Assembly (NCBI GenBank): GCA_019745775.1
Contig: JAIESR010000018.1
Location: forward strand, 1-64,000
From: Xanthobacteraceae bacterium
GTDB taxonomy: Bacteria; Pseudomonadota; Alphaproteobacteria; Rhizobiales; Xanthobacteraceae
Direction: 5' to 3'
DNA: 64,000 nt
The position numbers were made by a program, and so were the translations under genes. Below are positions 1 to 8,260 of this stretch, in pieces; position 1 is the stretch's first letter, and each line of letters begins with the position of its first letter. The notes beneath the pieces were generated by a model, which had not been told where the DNA came from, made no database searches, and saw only the letters and a program-made list of their open reading frames with translations.

Positions 1-421
1 TGCGCTCCCCGCAAAAGGCCCGATTGTGTAACCCATGTCTCCGGAATGAACTGTCACCCCTCTCTCAGGAAGGGCAGGGCAGCCAGGCGCGCACGCCCGC
101 ACCGGCGCAGAAGCAGAAGAACAGGACACAGGGCGGAGCAACGATCGCCGGGCGGCGGGTTGTCGTTGACGCGGCACTCGGCCCTTTTCGCTCCGGCGGC
201 GCACGATGAGCGCTCGCGGCGCTATGTCGGCGAGCAACCCGACACGCAGCGCATTCGTCGTGACCCCGGTTCCGGCACGGCACGGAACTTTTCTTGTGGA
301 ATCTCACACCGCGTTACCCCTCGCCGGTAGCACCGTGCCAATGCCGCGCTTGGCGACCGGCTTTTCCGTCTCAATCGCGCTGTAGCTGTCCAGTCGCTGA
401 TCGGATCGGAAGGGGGGCGAC
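1..421. other. Window edge without a supportable gene
   Basis: Short overlapping reading frames on both strands have no recognisable protein features, no good ribosome binding site and arginine- or serine-rich shadow composition. I see no hairpin terminator here. The segment may hold the promoter of the small gene that follows, but no promoter can be picked with confidence. Confidence 0.4.
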
Positions 422-619
422 ATGGTTGCAACCAAGCGCAGAAAGCCGGCGACAACCGCGGAGGACGAGGACGATCAAGAGTCGTGCGCAGTCGCGACCA
501 TTACCCGCCTGATTCACGAGCTGTACGCCGCGAACAGCCGCTATGCCGTCATCCGGGAGGGCCGCGACAGCGACCTGATCGCCTGGAACGAGATTTTGGG
601 CGCGGTGCGGAGCCGCTAG
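422..619 (+). CDS. Small hypothetical protein, 65 aa
   Basis: I do not recognise this protein. It starts with a basic stretch (KRRK, residues 5-8), then an acidic run around residues 14-19, then a probably helical half with hydrophobic positions (ATITRLIHELYAA). It has no signal peptide or membrane segment, so it is probably cytoplasmic. The start is supported by a purine-rich GGAAGGGGGG sequence a few bases upstream of the ATG. The methyltransferase gene on the same strand begins about 190 bases later, too far to assume an operon. Function unknown. Confidence 0.5.
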   Translation: MVATKRRKPATTAEDEDDQESCAVATITRLIHELYAANSRYAVIREGRDSDLIAWNEILGAVRSR

Positions 620-807
620 CGCCATTCGTTCATCGCGCCCCGGAATTTCCTGCGGCTGCCGCGGTTTCTCCATAAGGGTCCGGCAGTGATGCCGGGCCAC
701 CCCTCCCCGGCTACGCCCGCGCCGACGCCGGCGGAGCATCCAACCCGCATGGGCATCCGATCGCCCGCCCGCCGCGTACCTCAAACCAGCAACCGGAACT
801 TCCCCGC

Positions 808-1647
808 ATGCCTGCACAAGACGTGGCGCTCTATTACGACGAGCTGCATCGCTGGACCGCGGAGGACAAGGATTTCCAGGTGTTCTCCGGGCGCGAGAAC
901 GACACCATCCATCGCTTCCTGATCGATCACGACACCGGCGCGTTCTCGCCCACGACGATCTACAAGTTCGTCGACCCGCACATCGCCACGCAATCGCCGG
1001 TGCGCGGGCTCGACGCCGGCTCGGGCTATGGCGGCACCTGCTTCCGCTGCCTGCACGTCCACGGCGGACAATGGACCGGCATCACGGTCTCGCCCGAGCA
1101 ATGGACGCGCGCGAAAGGCATCGCGACCGCCCGCGGCTTCGACCATCGCATCGACTTCCATCTGACCTCCTATGACGCGCCGCTGCCCGGCCGCTTCAAC
1201 GTGGTGGTCGCGATCGAGAGCCTGATCCACTCGTCCGATCCTGCCCACTCCATCGCCAATCTCGCGTCCGCGATCGATCCCGGCGGGCGCATGATCATCA
1301 TCGACGACATGCCGCTCGACGACGTGCCCGCGAGCGACACGGAACTGCTCGCCGAATTCAAACGCTGCTGGCGCTGCCCGGTGGCGCCGAGCGCCCCGGG
1401 CTGGATTGCGGCGGCCGCGGCGGCAGGGCTGCGGCTGGTCGCGCGCGAGGACCTTTCGCATCTGATGAAGCCGCGCGCCGAAGACAAACTCGACGCCGCC
1501 TTCGCCGACCTCTCGTCGCAGGCCGGCGAGAAGGCGAGCGCAGGCTTCGCACGCCTGAGCGACGCGGAGATCGGCGGCCTGCATCTCGAGCGCCTGCATC
1601 GGCGCGGCACGATCCGCTACACCATGCTGGTGTTCGAGCAGACGTGA
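808..1647 (+). CDS. SAM-dependent class I methyltransferase
   Basis: This 279-aa cytoplasmic protein is a class I methyltransferase that would move a methyl group from S-adenosylmethionine to an unknown acceptor. The SAM-binding motif I is LDAGSGYGGT (about residues 69-78), followed by the post-I region with TGITVSPEQ and by a motif IV-like segment (VVVAIESLIHS). The GITVSPEQ and ESL pattern resembles the sarcosine/cyclopropane-fatty-acid-type small-molecule methyltransferases more than RNA or protein methylases, but the acceptor cannot be read from sequence. It converges on the outer-membrane gene pairs downstream. A short perfect inverted repeat (1651-1668) lies between the stop codons without a clear T-run. 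Confidence 0.8.
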   Translation: MPAQDVALYYDELHRWTAEDKDFQVFSGRENDTIHRFLIDHDTGAFSPTTIYKFVDPHIATQSPVRGLDAGSGYGGTCFRCLHVHGGQWTGITVSPEQWTRAKGIATARGFDHRIDFHLTSYDAPLPGRFNVVVAIESLIHSSDPAHSIANLASAIDPGGRMIIIDDMPLDDVPASDTELLAEFKRCWRCPVAPSAPGWIAAAAAAGLRLVAREDLSHLMKPRAEDKLDAAFADLSSQAGEKASAGFARLSDAEIGGLHLERLHRRGTIRYTMLVFEQT

Positions 1648-1665
1648 TGATGACGCCTCACGGCG

Positions 1666-2208
1666 TCACCACGCGTAGTTCAGGCCGGCGCGTCCCAGCA
1701 CGCGGACCTGGCTCCACGACTCGGCCGGCGTCGACGTGCCTTGCTCGGTCTGCGTCCGCTCGGTGAACGTATTCAGCTTGCCGCGATCGAGACCGGCGGC
1801 CAGCCCGAGCGAGAACGAGAGGTTGCCCGCGATCCGCATCAGCCCGGAGACGCCGACGGCATGCTGGCCGTCGAACCCCGCCCAATGCATCGACACCGCG
1901 AAGTTGGTGCCGTTGGGCAGGAACGGGTTGACCAGCGACGCCGCCATCGCAGTGCCGGTCGCGGCGCGCGTGTTGGCGCGTGCGATGGCAAACTGGTTGT
2001 CGACGATCTGGCGCGCGTTCACGCAGGTATCGGTGCCGGGGATGTAGAAGAAGGCGGCGCCGTAGAGCGAGCAAATCCTCACATATTCTACCGGTTGCGC
2101 GTGGCCTGGCGTCGCCGCCAGCCCGGCGAACAAGCCGGCCGCGCCGATAAGCGTGCGGAACGCAGCGCTGATCGCGCCGGCCCGCAGCGATTTGATCAAA
2201 GTCCACAT
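1666..2208 (-). CDS. Small outer-membrane protein, Porin_2 N-terminus plus YadA-like anchor (copy B)
   Basis: The 180-aa precursor has a signal peptide ending near GHAQ. A segment VRICSLYGAAFFYIPGTDTC follows, which matches the N-terminal signature of alphaproteobacterial Porin_2 proteins. Instead of a full 16-strand porin it continues into about 110 residues that resemble a YadA-type anchor, including NFAVSMHWAGFDGQHAVGV and a terminal aromatic GLNYAW. YadA anchors trimerise to form a barrel, so this may be a minimal trimeric barrel; that is inference. The gene at 3062-3586 is a close paralog, so this copy arose by tandem duplication together with its upstream barrel gene. The ATG at 2208 is chosen because it precedes the conserved MWT signal peptide start shared by both copies. 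Confidence 0.7.
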   Translation of the reverse strand: MWTLIKSLRAGAISAAFRTLIGAAGLFAGLAATPGHAQPVEYVRICSLYGAAFFYIPGTDTCVNARQIVDNQFAIARANTRAATGTAMAASLVNPFLPNGTNFAVSMHWAGFDGQHAVGVSGLMRIAGNLSFSLGLAAGLDRGKLNTFTERTQTEQGTSTPAESWSQVRVLGRAGLNYAW

Positions 2209-2240
2209 GGTGTCACCATCGATGCTGTTGCGGGCGCCGC

Positions 2241-3002
2241 TCAGTAGCGTGCGACGACGTAGTCGCCGCCGAAGCGCATGTTGAGGCCCGCCTTCACGAG
2301 GTGGAGCACGTGGTCCGCGTTGCCGGAATCGCGGTTGCTGCCGATCGGGATCGAGTTCTCGCCGAAGTACACGAAATTATATTCGACCTTGGCCGACAGA
2401 TTGCGCCAGAACGCCACTTCCACGCCCGCACCGGCGGTCACGCCGGTCCGCGTATGGGGGACGCTGGATGAGGGTGGAGCGCCCACGCGATAGGTGAACT
2501 CGAGGTCCGCCCACGCAATGCCGGCCTTCGCGTAGCCAAGCCACGAGCCTGCCGCATAACCGACGCGGCCAGTGCCGGTCGCCAGCGCCCGGAAGTTGGT
2601 TTCGAAACCCGAGAACGGGAAGCCCGGCTCCGGACTTCGGCTGCCGCGGATCCGCGCCCACGACACGTCGATTTCGCCACCGACCACGACATTTCCGAAT
2701 TGCCAGTTGGCGCCGATTTGCCCACCCGCAAGCGGACCGCTCGCGTCGATAACGGCGATCTGGGACATGACCTGGAGACTCGGATCCGAGACGTGGGTGC
2801 TGGCCCAGCCGCCGCCGCCATGGACACCGAAGTAGAAGCCGGTCCAAAGCGGCGTGACGACGACGGCGTGCGGTCGCGCCTGCGCGGGCATGTCGGCGGC
2901 GGACGCTGCCGGCGCGAATGCCGGTAGTCCCGCTGCGGTGACGGCGACGACGATGGCACAAGCGAGCCGGCGGCTCAGCGAACGTGCGATTGAGGTTGTC
3001 AT
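2241..3002 (-). CDS. Omp25/31-like outer-membrane beta-barrel protein (copy B)
   Basis: The 253-aa precursor carries a signal peptide (cleavage near ASAAD) followed by LWTGFYFGVHGGGGW, the usual start of opacity-type 8-strand barrels of Hyphomicrobiales. Typical internal strands follow: GGQIGANWQFGNVVVGGE, RVGYAAGSWLGYAKAG, and KVEYNFVYFGE near the end. The C-terminus is VVARY, an aromatic terminus suited to the BAM machinery. It would sit in the outer membrane as a structural or small-pore protein. A start at 3002 is preferred over the longer frame because GGAAAGAG lies seven bases upstream. It is 32 bases ahead of the Porin_2/YadA-like gene and probably co-transcribed with it; the pair is duplicated at 3062-4395. 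Confidence 0.82.
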   Translation of the reverse strand: MTTSIARSLSRRLACAIVVAVTAAGLPAFAPAASAADMPAQARPHAVVVTPLWTGFYFGVHGGGGWASTHVSDPSLQVMSQIAVIDASGPLAGGQIGANWQFGNVVVGGEIDVSWARIRGSRSPEPGFPFSGFETNFRALATGTGRVGYAAGSWLGYAKAGIAWADLEFTYRVGAPPSSSVPHTRTGVTAGAGVEVAFWRNLSAKVEYNFVYFGENSIPIGSNRDSGNADHVLHLVKAGLNMRFGGDYVVARY

Positions 3003-3061
3003 GTGCGTGCTCTTTCCAAAAAAATGACAGGTGCTGTGTGAATGGCGCGGGGTGTTCATGG

Positions 3062-3586
3062 TCACCACGCGTACATGAAGCCGGCACGGCTCAGCATGCG
3101 GATGTCGCTCCAGGACTCAGCCGGGGTCGACGTGCCCTGCGCGGTCTGCGTTCGCTCGGTGAACGTGTTCAGCTTGCCGCGATCGAGACCGGCGGCGAAA
3201 CCGGCCGAGAACACGAAGTTGCCGGAGATCCGCATCAGCCCGTGGACGCCGGCCGCGTGCTGCCCGTCGAATCCGGCCCAATGGCTCGAGACCGCGAAGT
3301 TGGTGCCAGTCGGCAGCCAGGGCGCGACCAGAGAGGCGGCCATCGCGGTGCCGGTCGCGGCGCGCGTGTTGGCGCGTGCGATCGCAAACTGGTTGTCCAC
3401 GATCTGGCGCGCGTTCACGCAGGTATCGGTGCCGGGGATGTAGAAGAAGGCGGCGCCGTAAATCGAACAAATCCGGACATATTCGACCGGCTGCGCCTGG
3501 CTTGGCGTCGCAGCCATTCCGGCGAGCAGGACGGCTGCGGCTGCGGCTGCGATGATCGAACGTGTTGCTTTGATTGAGGTCCACAT
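3062..3586 (-). CDS. Small outer-membrane protein, Porin_2 N-terminus plus YadA-like anchor (copy A)
   Basis: This 174-aa precursor is the paralog of the 1666-2208 product. It shares the MWT start, the signal peptide ending near SQAQ, the identical YVRICS-YGAAFFYIPGTDTC core, the run DNQFAIARANTRAATGTAMA, and the terminal aromatic residue (FMYAW). Differences cluster in the signal peptide and in the barrel-like half, as expected for diverging surface proteins. ATG at 3586 is chosen over 3595 because GGAG sits nine bases before it, whereas it directly abuts the other ATG. The gene follows the barrel gene 3634-4395 by 47 bases on the same strand. The organisation as a two-gene unit repeated twice suggests that both proteins work together in the outer membrane. 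Confidence 0.7.
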   Translation of the reverse strand: MWTSIKATRSIIAAAAAAVLLAGMAATPSQAQPVEYVRICSIYGAAFFYIPGTDTCVNARQIVDNQFAIARANTRAATGTAMAASLVAPWLPTGTNFAVSSHWAGFDGQHAAGVHGLMRISGNFVFSAGFAAGLDRGKLNTFTERTQTAQGTSTPAESWSDIRMLSRAGFMYAW

Positions 3587-3633
3587 GGTTCTCATCTCCA
3601 AAATGTCTGTGATCTGATCTAGCGGATGCGGGC

Positions 3634-4395
3634 TCAGTAACGCGCGACGACGGCGTCGCCGCCGAGCCGCACGTTGATGCCGGCCTTCACCAGGTGGACG
3701 TAGTGATCGAGGCTGCTGCTGTTCGGCGTGCTCGGAATGACGAAGGTGTACGAGTGCTCCGGGAAATAGAGGTAGTTGTACTCGACCTTCGCCGACACGT
3801 TGCGCAGGAATGCCACTTCCACGCCGGCGCCGCCGGTCACGCCGAACCGGTGTTCGGTGGTCGAAATCGGCCCCTGGGCGGTGATCGCCGTTGTGATGTC
3901 CATGTACGCATACGCGCCGCCGGCCTTGGCATAGAAGAGCCACGGCCCCATCGCGTATCCGACGCGTCCGGTGGCGGTCGCCAATGCATGGATCTCGACG
4001 CCGTTGCCGAACACCCCTGGGATCTGCGGATTGATGTTGGAGGTTACGCTGCGCAGCGAGGCCCAGGAGCCATCGAGCTCTAAGCCGACCACGACGTTGC
4101 CGAACTGCCAGTTCGCCCCGATCTGACCGCCCGCGATCGGTCCATCCGATTTGAATTCCGGTCGGGTGTCGGAGGGACGGAACAGCGGGTCGTCGACGCG
4201 CATCGTGCCCCAACCCCAACCGCCGTGGGCGCCGGCGTAGTAGCCGGTCCACAGCAGCCGTACGGCGGGCTCGGTCCGCGCTTTGAGCGGCATGTCGGCT
4301 GCGGCAACCGGCGGCGCCGAAGCCGGCATGCTCGCGGCAACCGCGGCCGCGAAGGTGAGACAGTGAAACGCAGCTCGTCTGATCGATGTCTCCAT
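3634..4395 (-). CDS. Omp25/31-like outer-membrane beta-barrel protein (copy A)
   Basis: The 253-aa precursor has a signal peptide (cleavage near VAAAD) and then LLWTGYYAGAHGGWGWG, GGQIGANWQFGNVVVGLE, RVGYAMGPWLFYAKAGGAYAY and KVEYNYLYFPE, ending in VVARY. These are the strands of the opacity/Omp25-31 barrel family. It is the same length as copy B (2241-3002) and aligns along its whole length, so the two are tandem paralogs. GGGAAAGGGC a few bases before the ATG supports the start. It is the first gene of a four-gene minus-strand run, so its promoter should lie in the roughly 270 bases between 4396 and the aldolase gene. Confidence 0.82.
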   Translation of the reverse strand: METSIRRAAFHCLTFAAAVAASMPASAPPVAAADMPLKARTEPAVRLLWTGYYAGAHGGWGWGTMRVDDPLFRPSDTRPEFKSDGPIAGGQIGANWQFGNVVVGLELDGSWASLRSVTSNINPQIPGVFGNGVEIHALATATGRVGYAMGPWLFYAKAGGAYAYMDITTAITAQGPISTTEHRFGVTGGAGVEVAFLRNVSAKVEYNYLYFPEHSYTFVIPSTPNSSSLDHYVHLVKAGINVRLGGDAVVARY

Positions 4396-4671
4396 CGAAG
4401 TGCCCTTTCCCCGAGAGTTGAAGAAGGTTCGATGCTACCGGGGTGGGCAATCGCAGGATGTAGCTTTGTGGCCACAATGGATATTATTCGTGGCAATCCC
4501 ATTTGTTCGCCACTGATTGGCCATGCCGCGCGCGACGGCGCGCGCTGCTACACAGGCCATTCACAGAGGCGAGATGTTGAAAGAGTTCCTAACTCACGCG
4601 CCCGGCGGCGCTTGACGGAAACGATGCGGCGGCGCGCGCGCCAACTCTGAGCTGGTCGCTTTCGCCACCGC

Positions 4672-5376
4672 TCACCGCGCAATCGTCAGCCGCCCTTGCG
4701 CCGCCGCGACGTAGTATTCCCACGCCCGCACCGGCTCGTGCACGCTGTCGTCGCCATGGCGGCGCGCGGCACCTTGCGCGGAATAAAACTGCGGCGCGAG
4801 GCCGGCGGCCTGGGCGCGCAGTTGCAGCGCGGCGGTCTCCTCCAGGAACAGCGCCTGCACGCAGGCGTGCGGCACGGTCCGGCCGACGGCGAGCATGCCG
4901 TTCGATTGCAGGATCACCGCCTCCGCGCCGCCGAGCGCGGCGGCGACGCCGTCCGCCATCTCGCCGCCGGTGACGAGATAGGGCTCGCGGAACACGCCGA
5001 CCTCGGCGCCGAGATTGGCGCCGAAGCCGTGCGCCACCTTCAGCGGCGCGCCGGCGCAGGCGTAGGCCGCGACATTGCGGGGATGGCCGCGCGCGATCGC
5101 CATCACGTCGCCGCGGCGGCGGTAGACCGCAAGATGCATCGGCACTTCGAGCGGCGGCCGCCCCCCGCCCGCCACCGGCTTGCCGTCGAGATCGATCTCG
5201 ACCAGCTCGGCCTCGGTCACCAGCCCGAGCGCGCGGCGCGGCGTGATCAGCACGCGGTCGTCGCCGACGCGGGCGCTGACATGGCCGAAGCCTTCGACGA
5301 TGCGGAAGAAGGTGAGCACGCGGCAGGCCGCGAGCACCTCGGCGCGCAATTCCGGCGACGATGCAAATGGCAGCAT
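4672..5376 (-). CDS. Class II aldolase/adducin-family protein with altered zinc site
   Basis: The 234-aa protein has the class II aldolase fold markers: GHVSAR (31-36), EVPMHLAVY (77-85) with the catalytic-type Glu77, the GHP loop, and the C-terminal LQSNGMLAVG loop. In the fuculose-aldolase type the zinc is held by H-x-H and by the His of NHG. Here the first position is Arg96 (with His98 kept) and NHG is SNG (Asn159), so two of three ligands differ. Some decarboxylase-like members of the family share such loops, so a sugar-aldolase role should not be assumed. The start at 5376 is supported by AGAAGG upstream. Only four bases separate it from the stop of the deacetylase gene, so the two form an operon. 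Confidence 0.78.
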   Translation of the reverse strand: MLPFASSPELRAEVLAACRVLTFFRIVEGFGHVSARVGDDRVLITPRRALGLVTEAELVEIDLDGKPVAGGGRPPLEVPMHLAVYRRRGDVMAIARGHPRNVAAYACAGAPLKVAHGFGANLGAEVGVFREPYLVTGGEMADGVAAALGGAEAVILQSNGMLAVGRTVPHACVQALFLEETAALQLRAQAAGLAPQFYSAQGAARRHGDDSVHEPVRAWEYYVAAAQGRLTIAR

Positions 5377-5380
5377 TGGC

Positions 5381-6238
5381 TTAAACCTTCTTGATGAGTC
5401 GCCGCGCGTGCGTGTCGGCATCGCGCTGGGTGTCCATCACCCAGCGCGCAATCTCGCCGAACGACGAGAACCAGACGTCGTCGTGCGCCCGCATATAGCC
5501 GAGGATCTTCTCGTAGACGGCGGTGATCATCGGGCGCCCGCCGAAATGGCAGTGCAGCGAGAGCGCGAGAAAGCCCGGCGGCTCGCAGGCGCGCAGGTAG
5601 TCGAAGGTCTCCTTGTAGACGTCCCAGATGTCCTGCGGGCTCGAGCGCAGCGTGCGGTTGTCGGTGAAGTCACTGCCGGGAATCTGCACGATGGCCCCGG
5701 CGGCGGTCTCGACCACGCTCGGCAGATCGGTATCGCGCGCATCGCCGTGCCACAGCAGCTTGTCGGCGGCGAGGAATCTGCGCGTATGCTCGGTGAAGGC
5801 CGTCACCGGGCTGATCCAGCCGGTCGGGCGCCGGCCGGTCGCCTGCTCGAGGATCGCGAGCGAGCGGCGGATGGTGGCCTGCTCCTCGTCCGGCCCCATG
5901 CCGGTCAGAAGTTGATCCTGCAAGTAGCCGTGTCCGGCCACGTCGTGGCCTTGCGCAACGATCGCCTGCACCGCCTCCGGGAAGATCTCTGCGCAGCGCG
6001 CGTTGACACAGAAGGTGCCGCGGATGCCGTGGCGGTCGAGCAGCGCCATCAGCCGCCACACGCCGACCTTGCCGCCGTAGCTGCCCCAGGCGATGCCGGC
6101 GTGATCGATGCCGGGCTTGTGCTGCGACGCCTGCACGCCATAGGGCGGCGCCTTGCCCTCCGACCAGGTCTCCAGCATCGCATTGACCGTCACCGCGATA
6201 CGCTTGCCGTCAGGCCAGGCGAAGGCGCGTCCACTCAT
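5381..6238 (-). CDS. Polysaccharide deacetylase-family protein (PuuE/allantoinase-like)
   Basis: This 285-aa protein belongs to the NodB-fold carbohydrate esterase family 4 superfamily. It shows KRIAVTVNAMLETW at the first strand, GTFCVNARCAEIFPEAV, GHDVAGHGY, and ALSLHCHFGGRP near the end. The classical TFDDG motif is absent and replaced by VNAMLETW, as in the PuuE-like group that acts on small amides rather than on chitin or peptidoglycan. It lacks a signal peptide, which also argues for a cytoplasmic substrate. It is the first gene of a two-gene operon with the class II aldolase-like gene. The substrate is unknown; a C-N bond hydrolysis feeding the aldolase-like enzyme is possible but unproven. 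Confidence 0.78.
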   Translation of the reverse strand: MSGRAFAWPDGKRIAVTVNAMLETWSEGKAPPYGVQASQHKPGIDHAGIAWGSYGGKVGVWRLMALLDRHGIRGTFCVNARCAEIFPEAVQAIVAQGHDVAGHGYLQDQLLTGMGPDEEQATIRRSLAILEQATGRRPTGWISPVTAFTEHTRRFLAADKLLWHGDARDTDLPSVVETAAGAIVQIPGSDFTDNRTLRSSPQDIWDVYKETFDYLRACEPPGFLALSLHCHFGGRPMITAVYEKILGYMRAHDDVWFSSFGEIARWVMDTQRDADTHARRLIKKV

Positions 6239-6355
6239 GTCGCTGTTTCCCCGATGTCCAAATCCCCAGGTGCCGCAAGCTCACCAGCACTTCAACCAAT
6301 TGGCAAGCAAGGCCGGTCAGACTGCGGCATTGCAACCGCGCGCTTGGGCTTTGCC

Positions 6356-6850
6356 ATGGACCGCCAGCAACCCGCATCACCCCTTACCACGTTCCTGTGC
6401 GGCCTCGCTGCCATAGGCATGGGACTGTTTCTGCTGTTGTTCGGTCTCGGCGTTGTCCCGATGAAGCCTCGCGCGGGCGACGGGCCGCTCTGGATCGCCG
6501 CCGTGGCCGGCATCGTGTTCATGCTTGCTGGCGTCTCGATCACGGTCGGCGCGCTGCACGGCGTATCCGACACCGGCGAATTGCCCAAGGATACCGGCTG
6601 GTGGATGCGGCTGTTCTACTATCTGCTCGGCGTGGTGATATCCGGCGGCCTCGCGAGCATCGGTACCTGGGTTGCGTTCGGCGCGGGCCCACGCGTGTTC
6701 AGCGGCACCGGGGTGTTCCTGCTCTCGCTGGAAGCGAATGCCATGGTGGGACGGATCATGTTCGGGATCGGCGCCATGATTACCTGGTTGTTCACGATCG
6801 CGATCGCTATCAGCGGCGCACGTAAACTGATATCAGGCAAATCGAGCTGA
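6356..6850 (+). CDS. Four-helix integral membrane protein of unknown function
   Basis: The 164-aa product has four hydrophobic segments, at about residues 12-33, 44-64, 84-106 and 124-154, so it is an inner-membrane protein with no recognised domain. The second helix is followed by GVSDTGELPKDTGWW, a short polar loop. The start at the ATG 6356 is chosen because the longer open frame upstream is only an antisense shadow of the deacetylase gene. No strong ribosome binding site is visible. Its stop codon directly abuts the stop of the convergent receiver-domain gene, leaving no room for a separate terminator. Confidence 0.65.
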   Translation: MDRQQPASPLTTFLCGLAAIGMGLFLLLFGLGVVPMKPRAGDGPLWIAAVAGIVFMLAGVSITVGALHGVSDTGELPKDTGWWMRLFYYLLGVVISGGLASIGTWVAFGAGPRVFSGTGVFLLSLEANAMVGRIMFGIGAMITWLFTIAIAISGARKLISGKSS

Positions 6851-7333
6851 TCAGGGGTGGCGAGATTCGGCCCGACCGTCGCGCGGCTCCGGCACATACA
6901 ATTTTCCGACCTGCACCATCGGTCGCGGCTTCACGATGATCGAGAGCAGACGGTCCCGCAAGGCCTGCGGCGACGTCGGCTTGAGCAGGAATTCATGCAC
7001 GCCGAGCCGCATCGCCTCCGCGACATTGGCGCGGTTGGCATGGGCGGTGAGCATGACGATCGGCAGATGCGGCTTCGGAAACACGTCCGGCGAGCGCACG
7101 ATCTTGATGACCTGCGAACCTGAGAGCACCGGCAGGTCCCAGTCGATGAAGGCGACGTCGGGATTGGCGCTGCGGATGGCGTCGAGCGCGGCGACGCCGT
7201 CGGACGCCTCGAAGATCGTCTTGGCGCCGATGTTCATCAGCATCATGCGCGTGAGCTTGCGCATGTACAGGCTCTCGTCCACGACCAGGATGCCGAGGTT
7301 CTCGATCAGCTTTTCGGCCTGTTTCGCAGACAT
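6851..7333 (-). CDS. Single-domain response regulator (CheY-like receiver)
   Basis: The 160-aa protein is one receiver domain. Asp19 of VVDES is the acidic pocket, Asp64 of FIDWDLP is the predicted phosphoacceptor, Thr96 of MLTAH is the switch residue and Lys118 of LLKPTSP is the conserved lysine. There is no output domain; the last 35 residues are a short charged tail. Such proteins act by protein-protein contact in phosphorelays. The cognate kinase is not adjacent. The HWE kinase at 28979-31105 is one candidate in this window, but nothing in the sequence links them. Confidence 0.85.
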   Translation of the reverse strand: MSAKQAEKLIENLGILVVDESLYMRKLTRMMLMNIGAKTIFEASDGVAALDAIRSANPDVAFIDWDLPVLSGSQVIKIVRSPDVFPKPHLPIVMLTAHANRANVAEAMRLGVHEFLLKPTSPQALRDRLLSIIVKPRPMVQVGKLYVPEPRDGRAESRHP

Positions 7334-7414
7334 GCGGCGTCAACTAACGCCCGCGGGACTTCGATTCCGATACGGTGATCGTTCAAATTTTATCGATTCG
7401 ACCGATTGCGCCGG

Positions 7415-8068
7415 CTAATGCCGGAGGATGGCATTGACCCAGTAGCAGTTGCCCGGCTGGCGCTCGAAGGTCGAGCCCCAATTGATGGCCCGCGCCGCGT
7501 CGCTCGATTGGAACTGGACCTTGAACTGCTGGATCCCCGACGCATCGTTGACCACGAATTTTCGAACGCCGGTCGACGGCTTCCAGGTCAGGACGTCCTT
7601 GGTCGTTTCGTTGCGGGCGCTGAAGACGTATTCCTCGGTGCTGATCCGCAACGCCTTGCGTCGCAGCCCGGCCAGCATGTCCTCCCCGCCGATGAGGATG
7701 GCGTTGCCGATGTCGTTGATCGAGATCCGGCGCCAGCCCGGCTCGTCCCTCGGTTCGTCGACCAGTGGCGTGACCAGGTAGTGCAGTCCCTTGGCGTCCT
7801 TGGCGGCCTGGTCGTCACACTGCTTCATCGCGGTTTCGAGCCAGGCGAAGTCGCCGCCACGCTGGTCCACCGCCGCGGTGTCCTGGGTCGACGAGCGACC
7901 GCCGAGCAGCAGAATCGCCGCCGCGACCGCCGCGAGGCAGACCGCCGCCAGGACGGCGGTGATCGCCAGCATGCTCCACCGCGTGCGTACCGGCGCGCCG
8001 CAATAGCCGCAGGCGCGCGCACCCTCGTGAAGCGGTTCCCCGCAATGGCTGCACTCGGTCGAGCTCAT
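7415..8068 (-). CDS. Zinc-ribbon membrane-anchored hypothetical protein
   Basis: The 217-aa protein starts with a zinc ribbon, C-x2-C (residues 6-9) and C-x2-C (20-23), in the cytoplasm. One membrane helix follows (about 33-55). The remaining 160 residues are probably extracytoplasmic and contain two cysteines (CDD, NCYW) that could form a disulfide. The architecture matches many proteins annotated only as zinc-ribbon domain proteins, and no enzymatic motif is visible. It is divergent from the small secreted protein gene at 8261; the 190 bases between hold both promoters. Confidence 0.65.
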   Translation of the reverse strand: MSSTECSHCGEPLHEGARACGYCGAPVRTRWSMLAITAVLAAVCLAAVAAAILLLGGRSSTQDTAAVDQRGGDFAWLETAMKQCDDQAAKDAKGLHYLVTPLVDEPRDEPGWRRISINDIGNAILIGGEDMLAGLRRKALRISTEEYVFSARNETTKDVLTWKPSTGVRKFVVNDASGIQQFKVQFQSSDAARAINWGSTFERQPGNCYWVNAILRH

Positions 8069-8260
8069 GGTTCCAGAATCGCTGTGCGGCAGCAGTTCAA
8101 CCCAAATCTCGCGATGGTTTCAACATCCGTGGCGGACCCGGGATCGCCCGGGCGCAAGGCGAATTCGAGGCGAGCCGTCCGGTTTCAAGCACGCGCGAAG
8201 GCGTGGACGGCATCTGCCGCGTCCCTTGCCTCCGTATCCGATCGGGCTGAAGATAGCACC

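Larger units (their letters stand above)
1666..4395 (-). repeat. Tandem duplication of a two-gene outer-membrane unit
   Basis: Units 1666-3002 and 3062-4395 each contain an Omp25/31-like barrel gene followed by a small Porin_2/YadA-like gene, in the same order and strand and of near-equal length (1337 and 1334 bases). The similarity is clear in the proteins and in long stretches of the DNA of the small genes. Confidence 0.8.

Noticed and set aside
1651-1668. Terminator between methyltransferase and outer-membrane genes
   Set aside because: A 7-bp perfect inverted repeat exists, but neither side has a T-run and it overlaps a stop codon.
5180-6355. N-terminal extension of the membrane protein gene at 6356
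   Set aside because: The upstream part of the frame is antisense to the aldolase and deacetylase genes; the hydrophobic protein begins at the ATG 6356.
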